From Hoeflea algicola (GTDB lineage: Bacteria; Pseudomonadota; Alphaproteobacteria; Rhizobiales; Rhizobiaceae), in NCBI RefSeq assembly GCF_026619415.1, contig NZ_JAOVZR010000001.1, positions 3,084,501-3,148,500 on the forward strand: a DNA stretch of 64,000 nt, given 5' to 3'. Of this stretch, positions 1-8,168 are shown in pieces. Position 1 is the stretch's first letter, and each line of letters starts with the position of its first letter. Below the pieces are notes generated by a model. It searched no databases. It was not told where the DNA came from and saw only the letters and a program-made list of their open reading frames with translations. A program made the position numbers and the translations under genes.

Positions 1-193
1 CCATCCTTGTTGTCACGGCTTGCACCGCATCGGAGAATAGGGTCGTCGACAAACGCCAGCGCACCCCGCTCGAGAGAAGACAATCAAGCGCCGTGCCAGT
101 TCGAAATTATTTGTCTAAATTATTGAAATTGCACACAATAAGAGAATGCAAAAATTCTGTCACAGATTTTGCTGCATTGCAGTATACTAGATT

Positions 194-212
194 ATGATGA
201 ATATTTCATCAT
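194..212. repeat. short inverted repeat near the window edge
   Basis: An 8-bp inverted repeat (ATGATGAA, 3-nt spacer, TTCATCAT) lies just beyond the stop of tesB. It has no T-tract on either side, so it is not a convincing terminator and could be an operator or chance. The rest of bases 1-227 is AT-rich for this genome and shows no coding region I can support; a promoter for a gene beyond the left edge is possible. Confidence 0.3.
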
Positions 213-227
213 CGCCTAAATATTAGG

Positions 228-1100
228 CTACGATCGATCGCGGATCAGACCCTCTTGCGCCACCGAAGCAATCAACTTCCCATCACGCTGATACAGACTG
301 CCGCGGGTAAAGCCGCGTCCACCATTGGTATTGGGCGAATCCATGCTGTAGAGCAGCCAGTCGTCGAGCTTGGAAGGGCGGTGAAACCACATCGCATGGT
401 CAAGGCTCGCCACCTGCAGATTGCGATCAAACACCGACCGGCCATGGGCGAACAGGGCCGTATCGAGCAGCGTCATGTCGGACAGGTAAGCCAGGATCGC
501 CGCCTGGATGATGTGATCGTCGGGAACCGGGCCCGTGACCCGTACCCAGACCTTCTGTTCGGCCTCCAGCTTGTGGTCGGAGATGTAATGTTCAATCGAC
601 AGCGGCCTGACTTCGATCGGCCGCTCGCGCTCCCAATAGCTGCGGATATGATCCGGCGCGCCGGCCAGGAAAGCCGCGCTCATCTCTTCCTTGCCCGGCA
701 GTTCCTCGGGCGGCGTCACCTTGGGGATTGGCGCCTGGTACTCAAGGCCTTCCTCTTCCTTCTGAAACGAAGCGGAGAGCGAAAAGATCGCCTTGCCATG
801 CTGGATAGCCATCACCTGCCGTGTGGCAAAGCTCAGCCCGTCACGCATCCGGTCGACCGTGTAGATGATCGGCGCAGCCGGATCGCCCGGTCGCATGAAA
901 TAGCCGTGCAGCGAATGCACCGGCCGATCTTGCGGTACCGTGCGTTGCGCCGCTACCAGCGCCTGGCCGATCACCTGGCCGCCAAACACCCGCTGCCAGC
1001 CCACCTGCGGGCTTGTGCCGCGAAACAGGTCCTGCTCAAGTGGTTCGAGATCGAGACTGGCCACCAGTTGGGTCATGGCTGTGGGCGTGGTGCGCGACAT
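228..1100 (-). CDS. tesB: acyl-CoA thioesterase II (TesB)
   Basis: The 290-aa product matches TesB, a cytosolic double hot-dog enzyme that hydrolyses medium- and long-chain acyl-CoA to free fatty acid and CoA. The first half contains FGGQVIGQALVAA and HSLHGYFMRPGDP. The second half contains SDMTLLDTALFAHG and ASLDHAMWFHRP, and the end SVAQEGLIR includes a Gln (residue 282) at the place of the family's catalytic Gln. Length is normal for the family. An upstream in-frame start would run into the divergent hydroxylase gene, and the ATG at 1100 gives the usual N-terminus. It is divergently transcribed from the hydroxylase across a 125-bp gap that must hold both promoters. Confidence 0.92.
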   Translation of the reverse strand: MSRTTPTAMTQLVASLDLEPLEQDLFRGTSPQVGWQRVFGGQVIGQALVAAQRTVPQDRPVHSLHGYFMRPGDPAAPIIYTVDRMRDGLSFATRQVMAIQHGKAIFSLSASFQKEEEGLEYQAPIPKVTPPEELPGKEEMSAAFLAGAPDHIRSYWERERPIEVRPLSIEHYISDHKLEAEQKVWVRVTGPVPDDHIIQAAILAYLSDMTLLDTALFAHGRSVFDRNLQVASLDHAMWFHRPSKLDDWLLYSMDSPNTNGGRGFTRGSLYQRDGKLIASVAQEGLIRDRS

Positions 1101-1225
1101 TTTGATACTTTCGCGAAGAGTGGGCTGAACGACTGCAATGGGGTATACGGTGTCAGAAGGCCGCTGCAAAGTCCGGCGTGACGCCCCGCCGCCTGGATCG
1201 TGGCCCGGCTTGAAGGAATGATGCG

Positions 1226-2452
1226 ATGACGACAAAGACCCTGGATATCCTGGTGTGTGGTGGCGGCTATGTCGGCCTGTCGGCGGCCGTGGCGCTGAAA
1301 ACTGCAGCACCCTCCTTGCAAATTGCAGTGATCGACGCCGCCCCGCCGGAAGTCTGGCGCAAGGACCAGCGCGCCTCGGCCGTCGCTGCCGGTGCGCGCA
1401 AATTGCTGTCCACGCTTGGCGTCTGGCAGGCGATCGAACCCCAGGCCCAGGCCATCAACGACATGGTGGTGACCGATTCGCGTACCTCCGATCCCGTGCG
1501 CCCGGTATTCCTGACCTTCGGTGGCACCATCGAGGATGGCGAACCCTTTGCCCACATGGTTCCCAATGTCACCATGGTCGCAGCCCTGCGCGAAAAGGCC
1601 GCCGAGATCGGCGTGGCGATCCATCAGGCCGCAGCCGCCACCGATCTTGACCTGCGCGAACACGAAGCCGAAGTCGAGACTGCCGACGGACGCCGGTTCA
1701 CGGCCAGGCTGGTGGTTGCCGCCGACGGCGTCAACTCCGGATTGCGCGACATGGCCGGCATCAAGACCCAACGCTGGGATTACGGCCAGTCCGGCATCGT
1801 CGCCACCGTCACCCATGAACGCCCGCACAATGGCCGCGCCGAAGAGCATTTTCTGCCATCGGGGCCATTTGCGATCCTGCCGCTCACCGGCAACCGATCA
1901 TCGCTAGTCTGGACCGAGCGCACCGCCGACGCCGAACGGCTGGTCAAGGAAGACGATTTCGTCTTCGAGGCCGAGCTCGAGCGCCGTTTTGGCCATCATC
2001 TCGGCGCACTCGGCATCGAGGGCGGCCGTCGCGCCTTCCCGCTCGGCCTGACGCTGGCACGGGATTTCATCAAGCCCCGCTTTGCGCTGGCCGGTGACGC
2101 TGCCCACGGCATTCACCCGATTGCCGGACAGGGGCTCAATCTCGGCTTCCGCGATGTCGCCGCTCTGGCCGAAACCGTTGTCGAGGCCAACCGCCTCGGT
2201 CTCGATATCGGCTCGCTGGCGGTGCTGGAGCGATACCAGAGCTGGCGCCGATTCGACACGGTGCGGATGGGCGTTACCAGCGATCTGCTCACCCGGATGT
2301 TTTCCAACGACATCACGCCATTGCGGCTAGTCCGTGATTTCGGGCTCAGCCTGGTCGACCGGATGCCGGCCATGAAACGCTATTTCATCGATCAGGCCGC
2401 CGGCATTCCCGATGCCTCGGGCCCAAAGTTGCTGCGCGGCGAAACCATCTAA
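1226..2452 (+). CDS. UbiH/COQ6-type FAD-dependent ring hydroxylase
   Basis: This 408-aa flavoprotein monooxygenase is probably a hydroxylase of ubiquinone biosynthesis. It shows the FAD-binding Rossmann motif ILVCGGGYVGLSAA near residues 8-21, the DG motif VVAADGVNSGLRD near residue 165, and the GD motif FALAGDAAHGIHPIAGQGLN near residue 290. These three motifs in this order define the UbiH/UbiF/VisC/COQ6 family. Which ring position it hydroxylates (C1, C5 or C6) cannot be read from the sequence, so no symbol is given. It is convergent with the TetR gene downstream, 53 bp away. Confidence 0.88.
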   Translation: MTTKTLDILVCGGGYVGLSAAVALKTAAPSLQIAVIDAAPPEVWRKDQRASAVAAGARKLLSTLGVWQAIEPQAQAINDMVVTDSRTSDPVRPVFLTFGGTIEDGEPFAHMVPNVTMVAALREKAAEIGVAIHQAAAATDLDLREHEAEVETADGRRFTARLVVAADGVNSGLRDMAGIKTQRWDYGQSGIVATVTHERPHNGRAEEHFLPSGPFAILPLTGNRSSLVWTERTADAERLVKEDDFVFEAELERRFGHHLGALGIEGGRRAFPLGLTLARDFIKPRFALAGDAAHGIHPIAGQGLNLGFRDVAALAETVVEANRLGLDIGSLAVLERYQSWRRFDTVRMGVTSDLLTRMFSNDITPLRLVRDFGLSLVDRMPAMKRYFIDQAAGIPDASGPKLLRGETI

Positions 2453-2505
2453 CCAGACGCCTGAGGCCTTAACAAAGCGGTACCGAAACGTTCCGACCCA
2501 TTAGC

Positions 2506-3078
2506 CTACGATGTAATCCGCAGGTTCTGCTCGGCCCGGCGCAGGCTTTCGGCCAGCACCGTCATGTCGTTGAAAGCGTGGGCAAGCGCGATTCCGCCCT
2601 GCCACTCCACCACCACCGAGCGGGCGCGGGCCATGGCGATGGACGGGCGTGGCCCGGTTTTTTGAAGTTCGCGGGCGATGAAGCTGACCAGCAGTTCAAA
2701 ACTCTGGGCGGCCCGTGCCGATGCCTCGGGAGCGGCAAGCCGGAAATCCCGAACCGCCGAACTGATCGGGCATCCATTCTCGACCCGACTGCGGTTGGAT
2801 TGCCCAAGCCGCTGCAACAGAAACAGGATTCTCTGGCGCGGATCGGGTGCCGCCGCTTCAGCTTCGAAAATCAGCGACTGGGTTTCCTCGACAAACACAT
2901 CCGCCACCGCCAGCGCCAGATCGGCCTTGCTGCGGAAATAGTAGAACATGTTGCCTTGCGGCACTTCCGCCTGGCGGGCGATGTCGGCAATGCTGGTGGC
3001 GGAAAAGCCGTGCACCCAGAATAGCCGCGCCGCCGCAGCGACAATGGCTTCCCGTTTTCGATCGCCTTTCCTGGCCAT
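2506..3078 (-). CDS. TetR/AcrR-family transcriptional regulator
   Basis: A 190-aa one-component repressor. The N-terminal helix-turn-helix (about residues 10-55: IVAAAARLF, FSATSIADIARQAEVPQGNM, YYFRSKADLALAV) is typical of TetR. The C-terminal ligand-binding half contains GCPISSAVRDF, resembling the QacR/AcrR-like TetR subset with a TetR_C_11-type domain. Effector and targets are unknown. It has no divergent partner of obvious function: the neighbouring operon start is over 2 kb away and the hydroxylase is convergent, so the target is probably elsewhere or is its own promoter in the AT-richer 3079-3190 gap. Confidence 0.88.
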   Translation of the reverse strand: MARKGDRKREAIVAAAARLFWVHGFSATSIADIARQAEVPQGNMFYYFRSKADLALAVADVFVEETQSLIFEAEAAAPDPRQRILFLLQRLGQSNRSRVENGCPISSAVRDFRLAAPEASARAAQSFELLVSFIARELQKTGPRPSIAMARARSVVVEWQGGIALAHAFNDMTVLAESLRRAEQNLRITS

Positions 3079-3190
3079 TCTGTGTCACCTGAATTATTTG
3101 GTCAGATAACTTATAAAGCACGCGATCAAACCTGCCAATCCCGGCTCAGGCCATCACCTGGCACCAGATCCGCGCAACGACCGCGCTATT

Positions 3191-3412
3191 TCAATTGTTT
3201 TCGGGAAGTTGCCGTGCCTCGGAAACCAGCATGATCGGGATGCCGTCGCGCACCGGATAGGCCAGATTGGCGCGTTTTGAAATCAACTCACTGGTGTCAG
3301 AGTCATAGCTCAGCGAGCCATAGGTCAGTGGGCAAACCAGCAGTTCCAGCATCTTCACGTCAACCGCCCCAGCTGTCCGGACGTTTCTGGCTGTTTGGTT
3401 GTTTTCTGCCAT
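3191..3412 (-). CDS. Trm112-family small protein
   Basis: The 73-aa protein carries the Trm112/YcaR signature [14 protein letters not shown] around residues 24-37, followed by [20 protein letters not shown]. Trm112 proteins are small partners; in eukaryotes they activate methyltransferases, and bacterial members have poorly defined roles. Only one cysteine (C27) is present, so the classical zinc site cannot form. It is the last gene of the trxA-like, lonN, trm112 operon, 15 bp after the LON-domain gene, an order I associate with Rhizobiales. Confidence 0.85.
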   Translation of the reverse strand: MAENNQTARNVRTAGAVDVKMLELLVCPLTYGSLSYDSDTSELISKRANLAYPVRDGIPIMLVSEARQLPENN

Positions 3413-3427
3413 ACTGATCTCAATCGG

Positions 3428-4105
3428 CTATTGCAGCACACGTTCATAATCATCGGAATCGCGCGCCAGCGCAATCTCGGTGATGGCGACCAGTGTCTCC
3501 GCCCGGGTCTTGAGATCGTCCGCCTCCAACAGCGCCTGCTTTTCAGCCGGGCCATAGGGCGACATCATCGACAACGAATTGACCAGCGACGCGGTGCTGG
3601 CCCGCTCCACCGAGTTCCAGTCAGCCTCGAGATTATTGGCGTCGAGATAGGCCCTGAAACTGTCGAGCAGGGCCTTGCGGTCCACAGATGTGGCATCGTC
3701 GCTTGGATCGAGATCGCCCATGAACGGCGATATCTCGCAGCTCCGATAGGGTTTGCGGCCCGCATCTAATTCTTTAAGCACCCGGAAACGGCATATGCCG
3801 CCGAGAGAAATCACATAACGACCGTCGCCGGTCTCGCCAAACGAGGTAATCCGGCCCAGGCAACCTATCCGGCACAGATCCGCGACCGGCAGTTCAGCAG
3901 TCGTATTGCCTTCCAACGCCGGCTGAATGAGGCCAATCACCCGGTCGCCGTTCAGCGCATCGTCAAACATCGACAGATAACGCGGTTCGAATATGTTCAG
4001 CGGCAATTGCGCGCCGGGCAACAACAAGGCGCCCGACAGCGGAAAAACCGGCACTTGCCTGGGAACGTCCGCAGCCGTCCGATAGGATTTATTGCCAACC
4101 TGCAT
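3428..4105 (-). CDS. LON peptidase N-terminal (substrate-binding) domain protein
   Basis: This 225-aa protein consists of a stand-alone LON_substr_bdg domain. It has the family opening VPVFPLSGALLLPGAQLPLNIFEPRY (read in two parts, about residues 17-42), then GDRVIGLIQP and GCLGRITSFGETGDGRYVI. The AAA+ and serine protease parts of Lon are absent, so it is not a protease. A substrate or adaptor role is presumed from the domain only. It sits between the thioredoxin-TPR gene and the Trm112 gene in one operon. Confidence 0.88.
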   Translation of the reverse strand: MQVGNKSYRTAADVPRQVPVFPLSGALLLPGAQLPLNIFEPRYLSMFDDALNGDRVIGLIQPALEGNTTAELPVADLCRIGCLGRITSFGETGDGRYVISLGGICRFRVLKELDAGRKPYRSCEISPFMGDLDPSDDATSVDRKALLDSFRAYLDANNLEADWNSVERASTASLVNSLSMMSPYGPAEKQALLEADDLKTRAETLVAITEIALARDSDDYERVLQ

Positions 4106-4187
4106 GCCTGTTCGCCTTACTGTCTATACTACTCCCAATGTGGAGCGAGGCGGCCGAATCTCAAGGGTTGATTCGAAAATGCGCCCG

Positions 4188-5192
4188 TTACGAGAACAGC
4201 AGCGATGACAGCTGCCGCCGCGCTGACAGTGTCGCCGCGTCGCTCGGCCCCCAGGCTTCGAAAAACTCCAGCAAGGCCTTCCGCGCCGCCTCGTCCTGCC
4301 AGGCGCGGTCCCTGCGCATGATCGTGAACAATTCATTTGCCGCAGCGTCGCGGTCGCCCTTGGCGTTGAGGATCTTGGCCATCTGGATGCGTGTGTCGTG
4401 ATCGTCGGGATTGCTGGCCAGCCGCGCCTCGAACTCCGCCGGATCGCCGAGTTCCGCCACTTCGCGGGCCATTTCCAACCGTTTGATGACGGCTGCCACC
4501 TCAAGATCCTTGCGGCCTTCCTCGTCAACGATCTCCAGCATCTGCGCGGCTCGATCCAGATCGCCCATTTCCAGCATGCAGGCCGCCATCCCTGCTGCTG
4601 CGCCGGCATGGGTCTGATCGGTCTGCATGATCGCCGCAAAGCCTTGCGCGGCGCCCTTCAGATCGCCCGCGGCCAGCACCTCACGCGACTGCGTCAGCAC
4701 ATGCTCGAGTTGTTCCTTTGCGGCCGCCTCAGCCGATGGGCCCGCCACCTTGTCGATAAATTCGTGGATCTGGCTTTCAGGAATTGCACCCATGAAACCA
4801 TCCACCGGCTTGCCGCCTGAAAACGCCACAACGGCAGGAATCGACTGAATCCCCATCTGCCCCGGAATCGCCGGGTGATCATCGATATTCAGCTTGACCA
4901 GACGCACCCGGCCATTTGCTTCGCGCACAGCCTTTTCGATGATCGGGGTTAGCTGCTTGCACGGGCCGCACCAAGGCGCCCAGAAATCGACCAGCACGGT
5001 CACTTCCTGCGAGGCATTGATCACGTCGGCGGTAAATTCGGCGGTGGTGGTTTCCTTGATCAGCTCACCGGATGCCGCACCGCCAAGGGCCGTATTTGGG
5101 GTCGCAGCCGATGCGGCGTTGTCGCCAAACGTCACCGTGCCGCTCATCTGGCCGCCGGAGGCCGGGGCGTAAGGATTGTCAAAGTCGCTCAT
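4188..5192 (-). CDS. thioredoxin-TPR fusion (YbbN/CnoX-like)
   Basis: A 334-aa protein with a thioredoxin fold in about residues 55-150 containing the intact active site WCGPC (C75 and C78) and the cis-proline region IQSIPAVVAF. It is followed by a TPR-like helical region (about 175-330). This is the architecture of YbbN/CnoX, a redox-active co-chaperone that hands substrates to GroEL or DnaK. Unlike E. coli YbbN, which has SxxC, both active-site cysteines are present, so oxidoreductase activity is plausible. The first 40 residues are low-complexity and probably unstructured. It leads the operon with the LON-domain and Trm112 genes. Confidence 0.9.
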   Translation of the reverse strand: MSDFDNPYAPASGGQMSGTVTFGDNAASAATPNTALGGAASGELIKETTTAEFTADVINASQEVTVLVDFWAPWCGPCKQLTPIIEKAVREANGRVRLVKLNIDDHPAIPGQMGIQSIPAVVAFSGGKPVDGFMGAIPESQIHEFIDKVAGPSAEAAAKEQLEHVLTQSREVLAAGDLKGAAQGFAAIMQTDQTHAGAAAGMAACMLEMGDLDRAAQMLEIVDEEGRKDLEVAAVIKRLEMAREVAELGDPAEFEARLASNPDDHDTRIQMAKILNAKGDRDAAANELFTIMRRDRAWQDEAARKALLEFFEAWGPSDAATLSARRQLSSLLFS

Positions 5193-5243
5193 GGGTCTGG
5201 TTCCGTGGCTGCAAAAAGGATGTCGTGGTCAAGAGGTCGTGTT

Positions 5244-5741
5244 TTAGGTCGAGACTTTCAAGATCATTGGTTCATGCCCGGTGTGGGCGAGAAAGCGCAT
5301 CAGTTCTTCGCGGTTAATCGAGGTGGTCGCGTCGTTGCTCAGCGGGTGCGCGTTGATAATGTCATGCTCCAGAAGCGGCGCGTCAATAACGATTGTCACA
5401 TCGTGGGCGTCATCATTGAGCGCGCAGAAAATGCTGACCGATCCCGGTGCGACACCGAGTTTTTCCATCAGCGCTTCGGGTTTTCCGAACGAAACCCGTC
5501 CACTGGCGCCGATCAGCGTGTGGATGGACTTGAGATTAACCACGGCGTTCTCTTCCATCGTCACCAGAAAATAGGTGCCTTTCTTGTCCTTCAGAAACAG
5601 GTTCTTGGTATGCCCGCCAGCGATCTGGTCGCGCAGGCCCTGTGATTCGGCAACGGTAAAAACCGGAGGGTGCTCGACAGTGCTATGGGCAATGCCAAGC
5701 GCATCGAGACAGTCAAACAGGTCTTTCGGGGTCTTCGGCAT
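5244..5741 (-). CDS. prolyl-tRNA editing protein, YbaK/ProX family
   Basis: The 165-aa product is a YbaK/EbsC-type aminoacyl-tRNA deacylase that clears mischarged tRNA-Pro in trans. Characteristic segments are HPPVFTVAES, HTKNLFLKDKKGTYFLV, including the invariant KNLFLKD lysine, and GRVSFGKPEALMEKLGV. The ATG at 5741 matches the usual N-terminus MPKTPKDLFDCLDALGI; a longer upstream reading frame has no family resemblance. It stands alone, 51 bp downstream of the start of the oppositely ordered thioredoxin gene on the same strand. Confidence 0.9.
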   Translation of the reverse strand: MPKTPKDLFDCLDALGIAHSTVEHPPVFTVAESQGLRDQIAGGHTKNLFLKDKKGTYFLVTMEENAVVNLKSIHTLIGASGRVSFGKPEALMEKLGVAPGSVSIFCALNDDAHDVTIVIDAPLLEHDIINAHPLSNDATTSINREELMRFLAHTGHEPMILKVST

Positions 5742-6088
5742 CACATCACCATCATTGCAAACTGACGAGGCACACTGGACCGGGCGTGCGTTACGAACGC
5801 AGCTCACCCCGCGAGCCTTACTGCCTTCTTGATAGGCAACCAAACCAGGGTGTGCAATGCCCGCCGCCGCCGTTCCCGAGACGACGGGCAATCTACAGGC
5901 TGGGCTGAACGGGCTGTAAACCGGTCGCAATCCGCACCAGCGAGCCGTGTCGGTGAGACATAATCAAAATTCGCTGGCCGACAGTGAAATTTCCCTGTTG
6001 CAATTGAAAGCAGGTTGCGCCATATAGCGCCGGTCCGGCCGAAACAGCCTGGACAGCCGGTCCGGTTACCCACGGACAATACGGTCAA
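5742..6088. other. gene-free interval upstream of ybaK-like gene and tRNA-Gly
   Basis: No coding region here is supportable. It should contain the ybaK promoter (minus strand) and the tRNA promoter (plus strand). I see no repeats, riboswitch or second RNA gene. Confidence 0.5.
5998..6027 (+). promoter_or_regulatory. candidate promoter of tRNA-Gly
   Basis: A TTGCAA hexamer at 5998-6003 is followed after 17-18 nt by CATATA/ATATAG at 6021-6027, about 60 nt before the mature tRNA. This is an eye-made match to a sigma-70-type promoter, not a calculated one. Confidence 0.4.
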
Positions 6089-6163
6089 GCGGGTGTAGCT
6101 CAGGGGTAGAGCACAACCTTGCCAAGGTTGGGGTCGGGCGTTCGAATCGCCTCACCCGCTCCA
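6089..6163 (+). tRNA. tRNA-Gly (GCC anticodon)
   Basis: A complete cloverleaf can be drawn. The acceptor stem GCGGGTG pairs with CACCCGC, the D arm is GCTC..GAGC, and the anticodon stem CAACC/GGTTG encloses TTGCCAA with anticodon GCC. The T arm is GGGCG-TTCGAAT-CGCCT and includes the TTCGA box. The discriminator is T and CCA is encoded. It decodes GGC/GGT glycine codons. It stands alone, without flanking integrase or repeat. Confidence 0.97.
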
Positions 6164-6215
6164 GTTTCCCTTCAGATGATCAATGTGAAGGCCTTCTCCT
6201 CAAGGGAGTAGCGCA

Positions 6216-6240
6216 AAAAGCCTTTGTACCGGGGCTTTTA
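6216..6240 (+). terminator. candidate terminator after tRNA-Gly
   Basis: AAAAGCC at 6216-6222 can pair with GGCTTTT at 6233-6239 across a 10-nt loop, ending in a short T run. It is placed 50 nt after the tRNA and before the next gene, where a terminator is expected; the stem is short. Confidence 0.4.
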
Positions 6241-6360
6241 TGCAAGGTCGGGCGCTATGCTTGTCCGCTCCCGCAAAATGCCCCCTCGAAAGCAGCGCAA
6301 TTTTTCTTATATGAGGCGGGATGCGGTCGATATCGGCCATGCACGAATGGCGGATGAACC

Positions 6361-6783
6361 ATGGCGCGGATAGATCAAACAGGTGATTGGCAGGACCGGC
6401 ATGCGCCGAGTCTGGCGATTTTCGAATCACTTGCGCTCGACGCCTATGCCCGGCTGCCCGGCCCTTTCCGCGATCTCTCCGGAGATCTGGCGATTGTGGT
6501 GGCCGATTTTCCCGACGACGAGATTTTCGAGGACATGGGCCTGGAAACTCCATTCGACCTGCTCGGACTGTTCGAGGGCCGTGGCCTGTCGGAACGCTTC
6601 TCAATCGAAACCGGCGATCTCAACAACCGTATCATGCTCTACCGCCGGCCGATTTTAGACTATTGGGCCGAAAACGAGGAAACTCTGGGTGACATCATCA
6701 GCCATGTGCTGATTCACGAGATAGGCCATCATTTCGGTCTGTCTGACGATGACATGGAACGTATCGAGGCCGGCGTCAGCTAG
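6361..6783 (+). CDS. zincin-like metallopeptidase family protein (MPN/DUF1025 type)
   Basis: The 140-aa protein ends with LIHEIGHHFGLSD, an extended HExxHxxGxxD zinc-metalloprotease motif (H119, E120, H123, D129). This is the small minimal metallopeptidase family (formerly DUF1025, zinicin-like) common in Alphaproteobacteria. The N-terminal two thirds contain a conserved VVADFPDDEIFEDMG patch. There is no signal peptide, so it is cytosolic. Substrate is unknown. Start ATG at 6361 gives the normal length. Confidence 0.87.
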   Translation: MARIDQTGDWQDRHAPSLAIFESLALDAYARLPGPFRDLSGDLAIVVADFPDDEIFEDMGLETPFDLLGLFEGRGLSERFSIETGDLNNRIMLYRRPILDYWAENEETLGDIISHVLIHEIGHHFGLSDDDMERIEAGVS

Positions 6784-6801
6784 AACCGGCGCTGGCATAG
6801 C

Positions 6802-7965
6802 TCAGCCGCAGAGATCGCGCGCCACCCGCTCAAACAGCCGCACCCCTTGCCCGATCAGCACATCGGGAAAATCATAGTCGGGATTGTGCAACCGCGGATG
6901 ATCAACGCCCGCGCCAAGCACAAACAGCGCCGATTTGGTGACCGACCCGAACAGACCAAAATCCTCGGACCAGCGGAACGGCGCATCCACCCGATGCACA
7001 GCTACTCTTTCGGCAGTGAAGGCGCGCTCGACCAGCGCCGTCGCCTCTGCGTCATTATGGCAGGCATGAAAGCCGTCCCGGGTTGCAAGTGCCAGTTCCA
7101 GCCCGTGCCTGGCCGCCACTTCCGCCGCCAACGCGCGAGCCGATGCCATCAGCCGCTCCTGCAAATCATTGTTGACACTCCGCAGCGTCGCCCAGACATC
7201 AGCCTCACCCGGCGCAATGCCAAAGGCAGCCTCTCCCAGTCGCGCATGCACCAGCGTAACCAGCGCATCCTCCGGCGCCATGCCGATCCGCGCCGGCAAG
7301 GCAGGTAACCCGGCGATCAACTCGCACATTGCCGCAGCCGGGCTTAATCCCGCCTCGGGCTGCGAGGCATGCGCTGTCTTGCCTTCAAGCCGGATCGACA
7401 ATCCTTCCGAGGCAAAATTGAAAGCGCCTGCGCGAATCCCCACGGCCCCAAGCGGCACACCGGGCAGGTTATGCAGCGCAAAGGCATAATCGGGCTCTAT
7501 CGTCTTGAAGGCCGGATCGGCGATCACCGCAGCCGCGCCGGCACCGGTTTCCTCGGCCGGCTGGAACAGCACGATCACCCGGCCCCGCACCGGCCGCCGT
7601 GCTGCCATCGCCCCGGCAAGCCCGGCAATGATCGCCATATGCCCGTCATGGCCGCAAAGATGGCCCTTGCCTGCGGTACACGACCGCCAGTCGACATCGC
7701 CGATATCGTGAATCGGTAGACCGTCGAGTTCGCAGCGAAACAGCACCGAAGGGCCGGGCGCACCACTGTCAAACACGGCCGCCACGCCATGGCCGCCAAG
7801 CGCGGTGAGCAGAGTGTCAGGCTTCAACGACCCGACATAGGCACTGATTCGCGCGGCGGTCTCCGCTTCTTCGCCCGAAACCTCCGGCGCCTGGTGCAAC
7901 TGCCGGCGCAACGACACCAGCTCCGGCGTTATCGCTTCATCGAAGGCAAGTGCGGTTGGGCTCAT
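6802..7965 (-). CDS. M20-family amidohydrolase/peptidase
   Basis: A 387-aa M20D-type metal-dependent amidohydrolase, of the kind that hydrolyses N-acyl amino acids or similar amides (hippurate hydrolase, IAA-amino-acid hydrolase relatives). Visible are the metal site GHLCGHDGHMAIIAGLAGAM, the catalytic/metal Glu pair in FQPAEETGAGAAAV, and a dimerisation segment with ALHNLPGVPLGAVGIR. The substrate cannot be named. The start overlaps the stop of the DUF1737 gene by 4 nt, so the two are translationally coupled and form an operon with the CoA-ester lyase. Confidence 0.9.
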   Translation of the reverse strand: MSPTALAFDEAITPELVSLRRQLHQAPEVSGEEAETAARISAYVGSLKPDTLLTALGGHGVAAVFDSGAPGPSVLFRCELDGLPIHDIGDVDWRSCTAGKGHLCGHDGHMAIIAGLAGAMAARRPVRGRVIVLFQPAEETGAGAAAVIADPAFKTIEPDYAFALHNLPGVPLGAVGIRAGAFNFASEGLSIRLEGKTAHASQPEAGLSPAAAMCELIAGLPALPARIGMAPEDALVTLVHARLGEAAFGIAPGEADVWATLRSVNNDLQERLMASARALAAEVAARHGLELALATRDGFHACHNDAEATALVERAFTAERVAVHRVDAPFRWSEDFGLFGSVTKSALFVLGAGVDHPRLHNPDYDFPDVLIGQGVRLFERVARDLCG

Positions 7966-8168
7966 TGCTGGCCGAGCTTCATCTCGGGATCATAGTCCAC
8001 ACCCTCGACCAGCTTGGTCACCGCCTGCCCGCACTGCATCAGCCCGGTCTCGGCATTGAAGGCCAGGCTCGGGGAGCCATGCAGCTCCCAGCCCTTGGAC
8101 AGTGCCAGGCTGACCTTGTGGCAGAACGCGTTGTCATCGGGTCCAGTCAGAAATCGGTAAAGCTTCAT
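7962..8168 (-). CDS. DUF1737 small protein
   Basis: The 68-aa product matches the DUF1737 pattern: YRFLTGPDDNAFCHKVSLAL, then KGWELHGSPSLAFN and GQAVTKLV. The function of the family is unknown; members occur next to metabolic enzymes. It overlaps both neighbours by 4 nt (ATGA type), which argues for a real, coupled gene between the CoA-ester lyase and the amidohydrolase. Confidence 0.85.
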   Translation of the reverse strand: MKLYRFLTGPDDNAFCHKVSLALSKGWELHGSPSLAFNAETGLMQCGQAVTKLVEGVDYDPEMKLGQQ